The notes under the pieces are model-generated. The model was not told the DNA's origin and ran no database searches. It worked only from the letters and a program-made list of their open reading frames with translations. The translations under genes were made by a program, and so were the position numbers. This document shows, piece after piece, positions 38,224 through 49,393 of a stretch of DNA of 64,000 bases (its first letter is position 1; every line of letters begins with the position of its first letter). Source of the DNA: Aquabacterium sp. (GTDB taxonomy: Bacteria > Pseudomonadota > Gammaproteobacteria > Burkholderiales > Burkholderiaceae_C); NCBI GenBank assembly GCA_023150345.1, contig JAKLLB010000006.1, forward strand, positions 46,464 to 110,463. Direction: 5' to 3'.

Positions 38224-39245
38224 GTGCCGCTGCGCGTGGCCCAGCCCTGGAGGTGCCTTTGGGCAAGACCTGCCAACGCCCTGATCCAGGCGTCGTCGTC
38301 GTTCAGGCAGGAAATGAAGCGCAGTGCATCGCCACCTGCTCCGACAAAGGCGTCGCGGCCCTCGATGGCGATCTCCTCGAGTGTCTCGAGGTTGTCTGCC
38401 GCAAAACCCGGGCACATGGCGTCGACGACCCGTACACCCTGGGCAGCCAATTGGCGCAGCGTGGGCTCGGTATAGGGTTCGAGCCAGCGCGCGCGGCCCA
38501 GCCGGCTCTGGAAGCTGACCACCAGCTCGCCCTGGGGCAGGCCCAACCGGTTGGCCAGCAAGCCTGCGGTGCGCAGGCATTGGTCGCGATACGGGTCCCC
38601 ACGCTCGACGCAGCGCGCCGGTATGCCGTGAAAACTCATCACCAGTCGTTCGCCACGACCCTCCCGCTGCCAGTGCGCGCGAACGCTGGAGGCCAGCGCA
38701 TCGATGTAAGCCGGGTCATCGTGGTAGTCGTTCACGAAACGAAGCTCGGGCAACCGGCGCGTGCGTTGCAGCCACTGCGCCACCGCATCGAACGCACTGG
38801 CCGTCGTGGTGGCCGAATATTGGGGATAGAGCGGCAGGACGAGCACACGCTGTACGCCCTGGCGCATCAATTCGTCCATGACGTCAGGCAACGCCGGCGA
38901 GCCGTAGCGCATGGCGACATGAACCTGAACGCGGTGGCCCGCTTCGCCCAGCGAGCCCAGGAGCCGTATGGCCTGCCGCTGGCTCCAGTACAGCAGCGGC
39001 GAGCCTTCCGGTCGCCAGATGGACGCGTACTTGCGCGCCGATTGCGCTGGGCGTGTCCGCAGGATCACACCGTGCAGCACTGGCCACCACAGCCATCGCG
39101 GAAGCTCCACGACCCTGCGATCAGACAGGAACTGGGCCAGATACCTGCGCAGCGCCGCAGGCGTGGGCGCGTCGGGCGTACCCAGGTTCATGAGGACAAC
39201 CGCCGTGGTCGCGGCGGTTGCGGCACCGGCTGTGGGAGTGGTCAT
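38211..39245 (-). CDS. hemH: Ferrochelatase
   Basis: Last enzyme of haem synthesis, 344 residues, inserting Fe2+ into protoporphyrin IX. It begins near TAVVLMNLGTPDAPTP and holds the catalytic histidine in VMSFHGIPARCVERGDPY and the conserved glutamate region in VVDAMCPGFAADNLETLEE. ATG 39245 overlaps the stop of the upstream receiver protein (ATGA), so it is probably co-translated with the cyclase-receiver pair; a longer open frame upstream is a shadow. Confidence 0.97.
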   Translation of the reverse strand: MTTPTAGAATAATTAVVLMNLGTPDAPTPAALRRYLAQFLSDRRVVELPRWLWWPVLHGVILRTRPAQSARKYASIWRPEGSPLLYWSQRQAIRLLGSLGEAGHRVQVHVAMRYGSPALPDVMDELMRQGVQRVLVLPLYPQYSATTTASAFDAVAQWLQRTRRLPELRFVNDYHDDPAYIDALASSVRAHWQREGRGERLVMSFHGIPARCVERGDPYRDQCLRTAGLLANRLGLPQGELVVSFQSRLGRARWLEPYTEPTLRQLAAQGVRVVDAMCPGFAADNLETLEEIAIEGRDAFVGAGGDALRFISCLNDDDAWIRALAGLAQRHLQGWATRSGTPAT

Positions 39246-39643
39246 CCGCGACTTCCCGTGAGAAGCTGACGCAAGGCCAGAACAAGTTCGACCGGGTGAA
39301 CGGGCTTGGTCCACCATGCGGCAAAGCCCTCGAGATCGCCGTGGGCCGGAGCGGCCTGCGCCAGATCGGCCGACAGCACGACCGCGGGCGCATCCGGCGC
39401 TACATCGGTGCACGCCCGCAGGCGCGGCAGCAGAGTCCTTGCATCGCCGTCGGGCAGGTGGGCATCGATGATCAGCGCATCAGGCCGCCAACCGGCGACG
39501 CATTCGATCGCCTCGGCCGCTGACTCCGCGACGCGAACTTCGAAATCGGCATGCGGGCGCAAGGCTTCTTCGAAGAGCAGTGCGGCGACCCGGTCGTCTT
39601 CGACGTAGAGCACGTGCCAGGAGCGGGAATTGGCCACAGTCAC
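39242..39643 (-). CDS. Single-domain response regulator
   Basis: Stand-alone receiver, 133 residues from GTG 39643. Acidic residues are Glu15-Asp16-Asp17 (VLYVEDD), phosphoacceptor Asp60 (LIIDAHLP), Ser91 in place of Thr (VVLSAD) and Lys113 (WWTKPVHP). There is no output domain, so it should act through a partner, plausibly the cyclase-FHA protein encoded immediately upstream. The GTG start overlaps the cyclase stop (GTGA, 39640-39643), and its own stop overlaps hemH. Kinase unknown. Confidence 0.88.
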   Translation of the reverse strand: MTVANSRSWHVLYVEDDRVAALLFEEALRPHADFEVRVAESAAEAIECVAGWRPDALIIDAHLPDGDARTLLPRLRACTDVAPDAPAVVLSADLAQAAPAHGDLEGFAAWWTKPVHPVELVLALRQLLTGSRG

Positions 39644-40584
39644 GACATGTGGGGTACCGTGTCCTGGAAGGACAGGACTTCGAATCGGACCATCGGGGCC
39701 GATGGGTCGTTGGGTGAGCCGCCCAGACCGATGGTGCCGCTGCCGTGCAGCGTGCAACTGCCCCGGCGCAGGCTGACCACCTCGTCCGCTCCGCCAAAGC
39801 GAACGTAGGTCCCGTTGTAGCTGAGGTCAGTCAGTTGGAACACGCCGCCGTGCCAGTCCAGGCGGGCGTGTGAGCGCGACACGCGCGAGTCCTCGACGCG
39901 GAAGTGGGCTTGGGGGCTGCGGCCCAGCACCACCGGCATGTGCTCGCCATCGAACACCTCGTTGATGTCCAGCCAGATGAGGCGGACGGCCTCGGGCTCG
40001 ATGGTGTGCGTGACGGGGCCGAACTGAGTGGCCACGGTGTCGGTGGTGCGGCGGCCCACCAGCACCGATACGAGCACGGGCTCGGCCCGACCCCGCAGAT
40101 GCATCCAGTCCAGGCTGCGGAAGCGCCGCTGCTGCAACTCGGGCAAGCCCTGCAGCACATCGGCGGTGACCAGTGTCTCGTTGTCGCCGGCATGGTCGAG
40201 CAGGCGTGCCGCCACGTTCACCGCGTCGCCAAAACAGTCGCCGCCCATCTCGACCACCTCGCCGCGCGCCAGTGCCACTTGAAGCCGCAGCCCGCGCAAC
40301 CCTGGTGATGCGCCACGTTGGCGGCCGCGGCTGACGAGCCGGTCGAGTTCGTCGTGCATCTGTTGCGCGGCCTCCAGGCCTTGCATCGGGCGATCGAACA
40401 CCGCCATCAGCCCATCGCCGAGGGTCTTCACGACCTGGCCGCCGCACGACGGGACAGCCCGCGCAACGGTATTGACTGCGTGGGTGACCACCGTCGTGGC
40501 CTCGGCGTTGCCCAGCGTCTCGTACAGGGACGTGCTGCCGCGCAAGTCGGCGAACAAGACGGTGCGCTCGGAGATGCGCGTCAT
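39640..40584 (-). CDS. Class III adenylate cyclase fused to FHA domain
   Basis: A 314-residue soluble protein. The N-terminal cyclase domain has all residues expected of an active adenylate cyclase: metal Asp13 (FADLRGST) and Asp57 (TLGDGL), adenine-selecting Lys53 and Asp116 (GDCFG), and Asn123/Arg127 (VNVAAR). The C-terminal FHA domain (about 215-300) has GRS at 221-223, SRSH at 236-239 and NGT at 257-259, so it should bind phosphothreonine peptides. ATG 40584 is used; a TAAAAT lies eight bases upstream on the same strand, so the message could be leaderless if that is a -10. The first gene of a coupled cyclase, receiver, hemH unit, separated from rpoD by the duplicated rpoD tail. Confidence 0.9.
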   Translation of the reverse strand: MTRISERTVLFADLRGSTSLYETLGNAEATTVVTHAVNTVARAVPSCGGQVVKTLGDGLMAVFDRPMQGLEAAQQMHDELDRLVSRGRQRGASPGLRGLRLQVALARGEVVEMGGDCFGDAVNVAARLLDHAGDNETLVTADVLQGLPELQQRRFRSLDWMHLRGRAEPVLVSVLVGRRTTDTVATQFGPVTHTIEPEAVRLIWLDINEVFDGEHMPVVLGRSPQAHFRVEDSRVSRSHARLDWHGGVFQLTDLSYNGTYVRFGGADEVVSLRRGSCTLHGSGTIGLGGSPNDPSAPMVRFEVLSFQDTVPHMS

Positions 40585-40617
40585 GCGCGCAATTTTACCG
40601 ACTTGTGGCCGGGCCAA

Positions 40618-40705
40618 TACCACGGCGCCGCTTCGCGGCGACTCGCTGACGCGAGTGCGTATCCGGCCAACCTTTACAGGTTGTCCAGATACGTCCGCAG
40701 CTTGT
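40618..40705. repeat. Direct repeat copy 1: orphan rpoD tail plus two hairpins
   Basis: This 88-bp segment matches 40717-40804 at all but one position (C versus A in the GTATCMGGCC context). Read on the minus strand it holds codons for KLRTYLDNL plus TAA (stop at 40674-40676), then two adjacent stems: ACTCGC/GCGAGT (40641-40656) and CGCCGC/GCGGCG (40626-40640). It is not part of any gene here and ends 33 bases before the cyclase ATG. Confidence 0.95.
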
Positions 40706-40772
40706 GGCTGCGCCGCTACCACGGCGCCGCTTCGCGGCGACTCGCTGACGCGAGTGCGTATCAGGCCAACCT

Positions 40773-43166
<2,394 letters not shown>

Positions 43167-43513
43167 GCGGATCCTTGGTCGATGGACGGGGTGTTGCCAA
43201 TGGCCATTGAGCGCACCGCCGAGCACGCCGAACCTCCGAGCGCGCAACAGCGCGCCGGCGGTTGCCGACGTGGGCATGACCCCCGGGAACCCCCGGGTCG
43301 GGCGGTGTTGATCTGGCCGGGCAAGCTGGCGTGGACGGACTTTGTCTGCAGCAATGACACAAAAAGTGGGCCTGCGCGCTGTGCGTACCCCTGTGGGTAC
43401 AAGTGTTGCGGAGGGCCGATGGCCGTGAATGCTGCTGTCACTCTTGCCGATGCAACCAATCGAGCATTATCGTCGCGATGGCGCGTTTCGTCAAAGTGCA
43501 CCGTGCCCGATTG
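43167..43513 (-). other. 347-base dnaG-rpoD intergenic region (rpoD leader)
   Basis: The only gene-free stretch over 300 bases. It holds a strong sigma-70-like promoter (43466-43494), a 16-base inverted repeat GTACCC-CTGT-GGGTAC (43385-43400), and two direct copies of ACCCCCGGG (43279-43287 and 43289-43297). The predicted rpoD leader is close to 290 bases, long enough for post-transcriptional control. No small open frame stood out. Confidence 0.6.
43466..43494 (-). promoter_or_regulatory. Sigma-70-like promoter of rpoD
   Basis: On the minus strand TTGACG (43494-43489) and GATAAT (43471-43466) are separated by exactly 17 bases. This is the best-matching housekeeping promoter in the window. 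It lies just after the dnaG stop and points to rpoD. Confidence 0.75.
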
Positions 43514-45382
43514 TCACGCTGCCGGGCTCGCAAGGTCCCGCTTCAGCGCGGCCTGAAGTTCCAGGAGCTCGCGCATGCGCCTGCTGGCATCCTCAGAAAG
43601 GTCGGTGCCCGATTCCATCAGCCAGTTCAGTTCGTCGCCCACGGCCTGAAGGCGCAATCGGCGCAGGACGGCGTTGAGCGTGGCGTGCGGATCCTCGGGA
43701 TCGACCTCGTGAAAGCCGCGCAGGCGTTCCAACAACCCCCGCAGGGATGCTCCGCAGGGTCCGGCCGCAATGTCGTCGAGCATGGCCGGCGCGGCCAAGG
43801 GGCCGTGGTCATGGATCACGCGCTCGGCTTCGCTGAAGAAGTCGCCGTGGGGGCTGGGCTGACTGGCCAGCAGGTCGTGATCGTCGGCGGGCAAGTCCTG
43901 CAACACGGCGGCGTGGCGAGCGATGAGCCAGGCCGCCCGGTCGAGCAGCGTGGCCGTCTGGGGTGGCAGGCGCCGCCCGCCCATGATTGGCCGTGGCTTG
44001 CCGCTGCGCGTCGGCGTGCCTTGGCGCTCGCCGGACGGGGCGGTCTCAGCTGCGGCCGCTCGGCCGGTCCGACGCGCCCAATGGTCGGTGAGCGTCTCGA
44101 CGGCGACGCCGCCGCGCTGGGCCAGCTCTGCCACCACCTGGGTGCGCAGCAGGCCGTCGGGCAGTAATTCGACCAGCGCACGGGCCTGGCTGAGCATGCG
44201 CGAACGCCCTTCGGCTGTGTCGAGGTCGCAGCTCTGGGCCACGTGGACAAGCAGTTGCTGCGACAGCGGCACCGCTGTGGCCACGGCTTGCTCGAAGGCA
44301 TCGGCGCCCAGTTCTCGAACGAATGTGTCGGGATCGTGCTCGGGCGGCAGGAACAGGAATCGGATGGCGCGTGTGTCGGTGGCGTGGGGCAGTGCGGCTT
44401 CCAGAGCACGACCGGCAGCACGCCGGCCGGCGGCATCGCCATCGAAGCTGAAGACCACGGACTCGGTGAACCGAAACAGCTTGGCCACATGCTCGGCCGT
44501 GCATGCGGTGCCCAGCGTGGCCACGGCATTGGCATAGCCTGCCTGTGCCAGCGCGACCACGTCCATGTAGCCCTCGACCACCAACGCGTAACCGCGCTGC
44601 CGCAGGGCCAGGCGCGCCTCGTACAGCCCGTAGAGCTCCTGCCCCTTGTGGAAGACCGGCGTCTCGGGGCTGTTGAGGTACTTGGGTTCGCCCGTGTCGA
44701 GCACGCGGCCGCCAAAGCCGATCACCTCGCCTCGCACCGAGCGGATCGGAAACATGATGCGATCGCGGAAGCGGTCGTAGCGGCGTTGCTGCGACGGGTC
44801 CTGCTCGCCGTCGTCATCGGGCACGATGACGAGGCCTGCCTCCACGAGCTGCGGATCGTCATAGCGCGCGAACGCGCTTGCCAGGGATCGCCAGCCCGCG
44901 GGCGCATAGCCCAGGCCGAAGTGGGCTGCGATCTCGCCGGTCAATCCGCGACCCTTGAGGTAGTCGATGGCCCTCGGACTGGCCTTCAGCGCGCCGCGAT
45001 AGTGTGCCGCGGCGCGTGCCAGCAATTCGGTCAGTCCCGTGCGTTGCTCGCGTTCCTGGGCCGCACGAGCACGCTCGAGCGGATCGTCGGCGCGGTCCGG
45101 AACGGCCATGCCGGCTTGCTGGGCCAACTCGCGGACCGCGTCCATGAAACCCAGCCCGCTGTGCTCGGTGAGAAAGCGTATCGCGTCTCCGTGGGCGCCG
45201 CACCCGAAGCAGTGGTAGGTCTGGCGCGACGGACTGACGATGAAGCTGGGTGTCTTCTCGCCGTGGAACGGGCACAGGCCCTTGTGGTTGATGCCGGCCT
45301 TGCGCAGTTCGACATGGCGACCGACGACCTCGACGATGTCGACGCGGCCGAGCAGGTCCTGGATGAATCCGGAGGGAAGCAC
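43514..45382 (-). CDS. dnaG: DNA primase
   Basis: Primase, 622 residues, makes RNA primers at the fork and binds DnaB. The N-terminal zinc motif is CPFHGEKTPSF followed by CFGCGAHGDAIRFL. The catalytic TOPRIM domain includes VVEGYMDVVALAQAG and SFDGDAAGRRAAGRAL, and a C-terminal helicase-binding domain follows. Translation appears to begin with GTG 45382 (MLPSGFIQDLL, typical). It is 56 bases downstream of the GGDEF-EAL gene. Confidence 0.97.
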   Translation of the reverse strand: MLPSGFIQDLLGRVDIVEVVGRHVELRKAGINHKGLCPFHGEKTPSFIVSPSRQTYHCFGCGAHGDAIRFLTEHSGLGFMDAVRELAQQAGMAVPDRADDPLERARAAQEREQRTGLTELLARAAAHYRGALKASPRAIDYLKGRGLTGEIAAHFGLGYAPAGWRSLASAFARYDDPQLVEAGLVIVPDDDGEQDPSQQRRYDRFRDRIMFPIRSVRGEVIGFGGRVLDTGEPKYLNSPETPVFHKGQELYGLYEARLALRQRGYALVVEGYMDVVALAQAGYANAVATLGTACTAEHVAKLFRFTESVVFSFDGDAAGRRAAGRALEAALPHATDTRAIRFLFLPPEHDPDTFVRELGADAFEQAVATAVPLSQQLLVHVAQSCDLDTAEGRSRMLSQARALVELLPDGLLRTQVVAELAQRGGVAVETLTDHWARRTGRAAAAETAPSGERQGTPTRSGKPRPIMGGRRLPPQTATLLDRAAWLIARHAAVLQDLPADDHDLLASQPSPHGDFFSEAERVIHDHGPLAAPAMLDDIAAGPCGASLRGLLERLRGFHEVDPEDPHATLNAVLRRLRLQAVGDELNWLMESGTDLSEDASRRMRELLELQAALKRDLASPAA

Positions 45383-45438
45383 GCCCGGAGTCTATCGGGC
45401 CGCCTGAACCGCCCGTCGCCGCGGTGCTGCGGCGTGCG

Positions 45439-48400
45439 TCAGCGTACCGGGCAGAGGTCGACCGATGGGGGGCGAGTGCTCGCGGCCTGCGCAGGCAGCA
45501 CGGTCGTCGCAGCTGCCGAGAGCGCGAACAGGCCGCGCCAGTTTCGTACCCAAGCCGGAACCTCGCCCGCCGGCATGGGCGCTGCGATGCCAGCGCCCTG
45601 TGCGACGTCACACCCCATGTCCAGCAGCATCCGCGCCTGTGCGGGTGTCTCGACGCCCTCGGCAACCGATGTGCAGTCGAACGTCCGGGCCAGGCTGATG
45701 ACCCCTTCGACGATGGCGCGGTCCTGGGCATCGGCCAACATGTTGTGCACGAACGAGCGGTCGATCTTGAGCACCTGCACGGGCAACTGCTTCAGGTACG
45801 TGAGCGTGGAGTAGCCTGTACCGAAGTCGTCCAGTGCCCAGCGCACCCCCAGGCGCGCGCACTGTTCGAGCAGCACGGAGGTGAAACCGATGTCGTTGAG
45901 GGCAGCAGTTTCGAGCACTTCCAGCTCGAGCCTGGGCCCGAGCGCGCGTGAATGCCGCTCGAGCAGCTGAGCCAGGCGCTGGGCGAACTCCGGCTCCTGT
46001 AGGTGGCGTGCCGTGATGTTGACGCTGACGCTCAGGTCGAGCCCCTGCGCGAGCCATGCGTCGAGATGGTCCAGCGCGATCGAGAGCACGTGGTCGCCCA
46101 GGCGTGCGGACAGCCCCGTGTGCTCGATGAGCGGCAGGAATTGCGCGGGTGGCACCACACCGTGTTCGGGGTGGTTCCAGCGCACCAGGGCTTCGAAGCC
46201 GATCACGGCGCCGCGGCGCAGGTCGACCTTGGGCTGGAAGTACAGCAGAATTTCCTCGCGATCCAGCGCATCCTGCACCCGTCCGATGGCCAGAACGCGC
46301 TCTTCGGTACGCCGGCTGTGCTCGGGGTCGAAGAACAGGTAGCCGTTGCGCCCGGCCTGCTTGGCGCCATACATCGCCTGGTCGGCGTGGCGCAACAGGG
46401 TATCGGCGTCGCTGGTGTCCAGCGGGTAGACCGTGGCACCGACGCTGGCCGTGAGCACCGTGGGCTCTGCCCCCGGCAACGCAGGGAACGGCTGAGACAC
46501 GACACGAAGCAGGCGCTCGACCGCTGCGCGGGCTTCGTCGACGGTGGCGGCACGCAGCAGCAGGGCGAACTCGTCACCACCGAGGCGGGCCGCCATGTCT
46601 GCCCAGCCGTCCGAACGTGCCCGAAGGGCGCCGCGCAGCCGAAGCGCCAGTTCGGCCAGCAGGCGATCGCCGGCCGCATGGCCCAGCGCGTCGTTGATGG
46701 TCTTGAAGTGATCGATGTCGAGGTAGCACACCGCCATCAACTGGCCATCGCGATCGGTGGCGACCATGCCCTCCTGCAGCATCTGGCCCAGGCGGGCCCG
46801 GTTGGGTAGCCGGGTGAGCTCGTCGAAGTGGGCCTGCCGTTCGAGACGCTCGCGTTGGAGGCGCTGCTCGGTGATGTCGCTGACCACGAGGACGTAGTAG
46901 CGCAGCGACCCATCCGGGCTGTTCACGCTGGAAACGGTGACATGCAGGGCACATGGATCGCCGCTGCGCCGCCGCTCGACCATTTCGCCCACCCAGTGAC
47001 CCTGGGTGCGCAGCGCCGCCCACAACGTGGCCTGCTGCTGCCGGCCAACGGGGTCGGCTGCTGTCTGATCGAGCAGCCCGGGCACAGTGCCTATGAGCTC
47101 TTCGAGCGGCACGCCGGTGATGCGGCAGTAGGTGGGATTGGCGTCGACCACGCGGAAGTCGGCATCGGTGATCAGCAACCCTTCATGCAGATGCATGAAC
47201 AGGTTGGACGACAACTGCTGGCGATCCTCGGCGCTGCGCCTGGCTCCGATGTCGGCCAGCGACGCGACCACTCGCAATGGGGTGCCGGCGACGCTGCGAT
47301 CGACCACGTTGACATGAACGTCGAACCAGCACCAACCGTCGCGCACGCGCACCCGCGCTTCGTGTCGCAGCCCTGCGCCCTGCGGTGCATCGAGTTCGGC
47401 CAGGGCCGCGCGCAACACGGCGCGGTCGTCGGGGTGGACGCGCGCGAGCCATCGCTCGATGGTCTGCGTCTGCAGGCCGGTCGGGTCGTCCATCAGTGCG
47501 CGCCAACGCGGCGATGTGAAACCCTCGCCGGTACGCAGGTTCCAATCGGCGACGCCGAGATCGGAGCCCTCCAGGGCGATCAGCCAGCGCTCTTCCAGTC
47601 GAGCCAGCTCGCCGATGAGGACATGGGGCATCAGTGCCAGGCCGAGCAGGGCGACCGCGTAGGACCAGGCCAGGATGGGCAACTGACCTGGCGCCACAGC
47701 CAAGGGGCCTTGGCCTTCGCCGCTGGCGGCCAATACCGTGCTGGCAACCAACCATGCGACGGTCGATGCCAGGGCCACCCCGCGACGCATGGCCAGCCAG
47801 CACGACAAGACCAGGGGGCCCAGCAGCCACGGCAGTGCGGCGTCTCCCAACCAGCGCTGTGCGAGCAGGCCCAATGCCAGCGAGGCGAATACGCCCAGCA
47901 GCAATCCCGCGGTGACATTGAGCTGGGGCGCACGCAACGCACGCAGCCAAACACGGCGCTGCCATGTGATCAGTGGGACACCGGCCAGCAGCACGCCCAG
48001 CGTGTGGCTCACCCAGCCGAGCACCCATGCCATGGGCAGGTCCAGCGTGCTGAGTCTGCCCGCCAACGCCAGAGCGATGGTGCCGCTGGTAGCGGCCAGC
48101 AAGGCCGATGCGCACACCGCTGCACCCACGAGCAAGCCCAGGTCTCGCCGGCGCTCGAGGTTGTCATCGAATCCGGAGCGGTTCAGCCACAGCGCGCCCA
48201 GCCAGGCGCCCGCGGCCTGGCCCACGGCGAGCACGGTTGCCAGGGAGGGCGGCAGACCGAGTTGCCACAAGCTCCAGGCCAAGCCTGCCGTGACGGCGGG
48301 CGCCTGCCACTGGCCCCAGCGCCAGAACACGGCGAGCGCGACACCCAATGCGGGCCAGGCGGCCGGCATTGCGCCGGACACCTCTGGGAACCTCTGGGCG

Positions 48401-48564
48401 AGGTGGCCGCAGGCCCCCAGGGCCAGCACGGCCAGCGCACCGCGCAACGCCCAGCGTGCACCGCCAGCGACGAGGCTGGGCACTGCAGGAAACAACCGGC
48501 TTGGCGACACGACAGTGGGCAGGAGGACTCGATGGACGAGGGGTCGGCGCATGCTATGCGACAC
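45439..48564 (-). CDS. Membrane MASE1-like, PAS, GGDEF, EAL c-di-GMP enzyme
   Basis: A 1041-residue protein with eight or more hydrophobic segments (about 30-320, MASE1-like), two PAS regions (about 335-450 and 460-590), GGDEF at 662-666 and EAL at 791-793. The EAL domain keeps NIT, LEVLET, DDFGTGYS, LKIDRSF and EGVET, so phosphodiesterase activity is expected. The GGDEF is intact, but the inhibitory-site arginine is missing (GWAD instead of RxxD). The protein may therefore make or degrade c-di-GMP depending on the sensed signal. The start is GTG 48564 or ATG 48552; neither has a clear ribosome binding site. Confidence 0.9.
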   Translation of the reverse strand: MSHSMRRPLVHRVLLPTVVSPSRLFPAVPSLVAGGARWALRGALAVLALGACGHLAQRFPEVSGAMPAAWPALGVALAVFWRWGQWQAPAVTAGLAWSLWQLGLPPSLATVLAVGQAAGAWLGALWLNRSGFDDNLERRRDLGLLVGAAVCASALLAATSGTIALALAGRLSTLDLPMAWVLGWVSHTLGVLLAGVPLITWQRRVWLRALRAPQLNVTAGLLLGVFASLALGLLAQRWLGDAALPWLLGPLVLSCWLAMRRGVALASTVAWLVASTVLAASGEGQGPLAVAPGQLPILAWSYAVALLGLALMPHVLIGELARLEERWLIALEGSDLGVADWNLRTGEGFTSPRWRALMDDPTGLQTQTIERWLARVHPDDRAVLRAALAELDAPQGAGLRHEARVRVRDGWCWFDVHVNVVDRSVAGTPLRVVASLADIGARRSAEDRQQLSSNLFMHLHEGLLITDADFRVVDANPTYCRITGVPLEELIGTVPGLLDQTAADPVGRQQQATLWAALRTQGHWVGEMVERRRSGDPCALHVTVSSVNSPDGSLRYYVLVVSDITEQRLQRERLERQAHFDELTRLPNRARLGQMLQEGMVATDRDGQLMAVCYLDIDHFKTINDALGHAAGDRLLAELALRLRGALRARSDGWADMAARLGGDEFALLLRAATVDEARAAVERLLRVVSQPFPALPGAEPTVLTASVGATVYPLDTSDADTLLRHADQAMYGAKQAGRNGYLFFDPEHSRRTEERVLAIGRVQDALDREEILLYFQPKVDLRRGAVIGFEALVRWNHPEHGVVPPAQFLPLIEHTGLSARLGDHVLSIALDHLDAWLAQGLDLSVSVNITARHLQEPEFAQRLAQLLERHSRALGPRLELEVLETAALNDIGFTSVLLEQCARLGVRWALDDFGTGYSTLTYLKQLPVQVLKIDRSFVHNMLADAQDRAIVEGVISLARTFDCTSVAEGVETPAQARMLLDMGCDVAQGAGIAAPMPAGEVPAWVRNWRGLFALSAAATTVLPAQAASTRPPSVDLCPVR

Positions 48565-48664
48565 GGCATGCGCCGCTACCGATCGAACCCCCGATCGAGC
48601 GCCCCTTGTTCGGGGCGGGTCTCACAGGTGGGTACGGGGCCGCAACGGCGGTCCCGTCGGGGCC

Positions 48665-48973
48665 TCAGACGGCGAAGTCCTCGAGCTTGCGACCGCCGGC
48701 CAGCGCACTGCGCAGCCACTTCGGCTGCAACCCGCGCCCGCTCCATGTCTCGCCAGTGGCCGCGTTTCGATACTTCGCCGGGACCTTGGCGCCGGACCCG
48801 GTTTTTGCACGAGGCACTGAGCCCCTGCCGGCGACATCGGCAGCGGTCAGCCCGAACTCGGCCATCAGCGTACGAACCTTGGTGATCGCTGCGCTGCGTT
48901 CCTCGCGCTGTGCGTCCGAGATTTTCTTTTCGAGCTCGGCACGCTGGGCCAGCAATTCCTGTAGAGATGCCAT
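48665..48973 (-). CDS. H-NS family nucleoid-associated protein (short type)
   Basis: A 102-residue DNA-binding protein. The N-terminal half is a coiled coil (MASLQELLAQRAELEKKI), and the C-terminal half holds the H-NS DNA-binding core YRNAATGETWSGRGLQPKWL. It silences AT-rich DNA in related bacteria. ATG 48973 is preceded by GGAGG at seven bases; an open frame to 49045 would include the promoter. It is read from its own promoter downstream of yggX. Confidence 0.93.
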   Translation of the reverse strand: MASLQELLAQRAELEKKISDAQREERSAAITKVRTLMAEFGLTAADVAGRGSVPRAKTGSGAKVPAKYRNAATGETWSGRGLQPKWLRSALAGGRKLEDFAV

Positions 48974-49010
48974 GAATAACCTCCGAGGTCCGGCAAATAT
49001 GACGGGTCGG

Positions 49011-49038
49011 AGTATATCTGGTACGCCGCGCGAGGTAA
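49011..49038 (-). promoter_or_regulatory. Promoter of the H-NS-like gene
   Basis: On the minus strand TTACCT (49038-49033) and TATACT (49016-49011) are separated by 16 bases. The predicted leader is about 30 bases. Confidence 0.5.
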
Positions 49039-49072
49039 GGTCCACTCGAACCCGGGCCCGAATTCGTTGTTT

Positions 49073-49345
49073 TCAGCCCGCCGGCGGCACGTAACCGGTG
49101 GGCTGATCGGCGCCCTCGCCGAAAAAGAAGCGCTCCATCTGCCGCGCCAGGTACTGGCGTGCCCGCAGATCCGCGAGATTCAGCCGGTTCTCGTTGACGA
49201 GCATGGTCTGATGCTTGACCCACGCCTGCCAGGCTTCCTTGCTGACCTGGGCGTAGATCCGCTGGCCCAGTTCCCCGGGATAGGGGGAAAAGTCGAGGCC
49301 TTCAGCCTCCTTCTTGAGGTAAACGCATTGAACAAGACGTGCCAT
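49073..49345 (-). CDS. yggX: Fe(2+)-trafficking / oxidative damage protection protein YggX
   Basis: A 90-residue cytosolic protein that protects iron-sulfur enzymes from oxidants in E. coli and Salmonella. It begins [19 protein letters not shown] with the conserved Cys7 and carries [20 protein letters not shown], and its length is the usual 90. It lies 48 bases after argA and is probably co-transcribed with it. Confidence 0.97.
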   Translation of the reverse strand: MARLVQCVYLKKEAEGLDFSPYPGELGQRIYAQVSKEAWQAWVKHQTMLVNENRLNLADLRARQYLARQMERFFFGEGADQPTGYVPPAG

Positions 49346-49393
49346 TACGGGCTCCTGAAGATTGATCGTCGGTGTCGGTTGACACGGGCCTTT

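Noticed and set aside
43279-43297. ACCCCCGGG repeats before rpoD as a CRISPR-like or iteron array
   Set aside because: Only two short copies, no spacers, and no associated genes.
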